DNA of 64,000 nt from Pseudomonas sp. B21-040 (GTDB lineage Bacteria; Pseudomonadota; Gammaproteobacteria; Pseudomonadales; Pseudomonadaceae). Location of the stretch: the NCBI RefSeq assembly GCF_024748695.1, contig NZ_CP087176.1, positions 1,791,501-1,855,500 on the forward strand, given 5' to 3'. The notes beneath the pieces were generated by a model, which had not been told where the DNA came from, did not search any database, and saw only the letters and a program-made list of their open reading frames with translations. Of the stretch, positions 63,614 through 64,000 are shown piece after piece (position 1 is the first letter of the stretch; the number at the start of each line of letters is the position of its first letter). The position numbers were made by a program, and so were the translations under genes.

Positions 63614-64000
63614 GTGAAAGCATTGCAAGGCGTTGACGGTCAAGTGGAGTGGCTTGAAGAGCCCAGTCCTACATGCGATGTAGGACAAGTTCGCATTCGC
63701 GTGGCGGCTGCGGGTCTCAATCGCGCCGATTTGTTACAGAAAGCGGGTCTGTATCCGCCGCCGCCCGGGGCCAGTCAAGTACTGGGTCTTGAGTGTTCAG
63801 GGGTGATCAGCGAGGTCGGCCCGGGGTCTTCCTGGCAGGTCGGAGATCGGGTTTGCGCCTTGCTGGCCGGGGGCGGGATGGCCGAAGAGGTAGTTGTCGA
63901 CGGACGGCATGTGTTGCCAGTGCCAGACGGTTTGTCACTGGTCGAGGCGGCAGCACTGCCCGAAGTGTATGCAACCGTCTGGCTGAATTTGTATCAACTC
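63614..64000 (+). CDS. NAD(P)H quinone oxidoreductase (PIG3 family), 3' end cut off
   Basis: A GTG start at 63614 with GGAGG a few bases upstream. The frame is open to the window end (about 129 residues). The N-terminal GroES-like part shows VAAAGLNRADLLQKAGLYPPPPG and LGLECSGVISEVG, characteristic of zinc-free medium-chain oxidoreductases of the quinone reductase type. The nucleotide-binding domain lies beyond the window. Divergent from prc. Confidence 0.88.
   Translation, partial: MKALQGVDGQVEWLEEPSPTCDVGQVRIRVAAAGLNRADLLQKAGLYPPPPGASQVLGLECSGVISEVGPGSSWQVGDRVCALLAGGGMAEEVVVDGRHVLPVPDGLSLVEAAALPEVYATVWLNLYQL

Overview
The window is a stretch of chromosome from a Pseudomonas of the fluorescens group. 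The grounds are the Pseudomonas-type gene content and gene order (late cobalamin genes followed by marR, an MFS gene, a glutathione peroxidase and a FadL porin; rdgC, an FKBP lipoprotein, prc and a quinone reductase in the last third), the high GC content, and several inverted REP doublets of the kind common in P. fluorescens. From memory, the blocks match parts of the P. aeruginosa PAO1 map (around PA1272-PA1289 and PA3256-PA3271); I could not check this by alignment.

Layout. 1-7.5 kb: end of a thioesterase gene, htpG, a dienelactone-hydrolase-like gene, pirin, an OsmC protein, and a two-gene reverse transsulfuration operon (cystathionine beta-synthase plus a gamma-lyase/synthase). 7.5-17 kb: DUF3108, purN-purM on the minus strand, then DUF2066, a PerM-type permease and hda on the plus strand, two NlpC/P60 lipoproteins, a lipoprotein sugar dehydrogenase and an unknown gene. 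17.2-26.5 kb: a cobalamin riboswitch followed by ten late adenosylcobalamin genes, mostly overlapping by 4 bp. 26.5-31.4 kb: a MarR regulator and MFS exporter that share an operator-like palindrome, a 40-residue membrane peptide, glutathione peroxidase, a FadL porin and two unknown genes. 31.4-32.4 kb holds no convincing gene.

32.4-46 kb: a Sel1-repeat protein, rmuC, a large sensor kinase fused to a sodium/solute-symporter domain, a TetR/MFS divergent pair, a cupin, a TDT-family transporter, an MFS-acyltransferase fusion, sugE under a guanidine-II riboswitch, a BASS transporter and rdgC. 46.1-46.7 kb: a tandemly duplicated tRNA-Val/tRNA-Asp pair. 46.8-52.7 kb: a catalase-like plus di-heme cytochrome c operon, an FKBP peptidyl-prolyl isomerase, a YkvA-like protein preceded by a perfect palindrome of two DnaA boxes, and a three-gene operon (HTH protein, unknown, Sel1 repeats).

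52.9-59.3 kb is the accessory part: an Rhs polymorphic toxin of 1557 residues with an AT-rich C-terminal tip that carries a ParB/sulfiredoxin-like DGHHR motif, an overlapping putative immunity gene, eroded repeats, an orphan small ORF and a small Pseudomonas-type protein. The window closes with an EAL-CBS-GGDEF protein, the tail-specific protease prc, and the start of a quinone oxidoreductase gene cut by the window end. The most interesting items are the Rhs tip with its immunity candidates, the DnaA-box palindromes, the MarR promoter that looks leaderless, and the hairpin covering the ribosome site of the second MFS gene.
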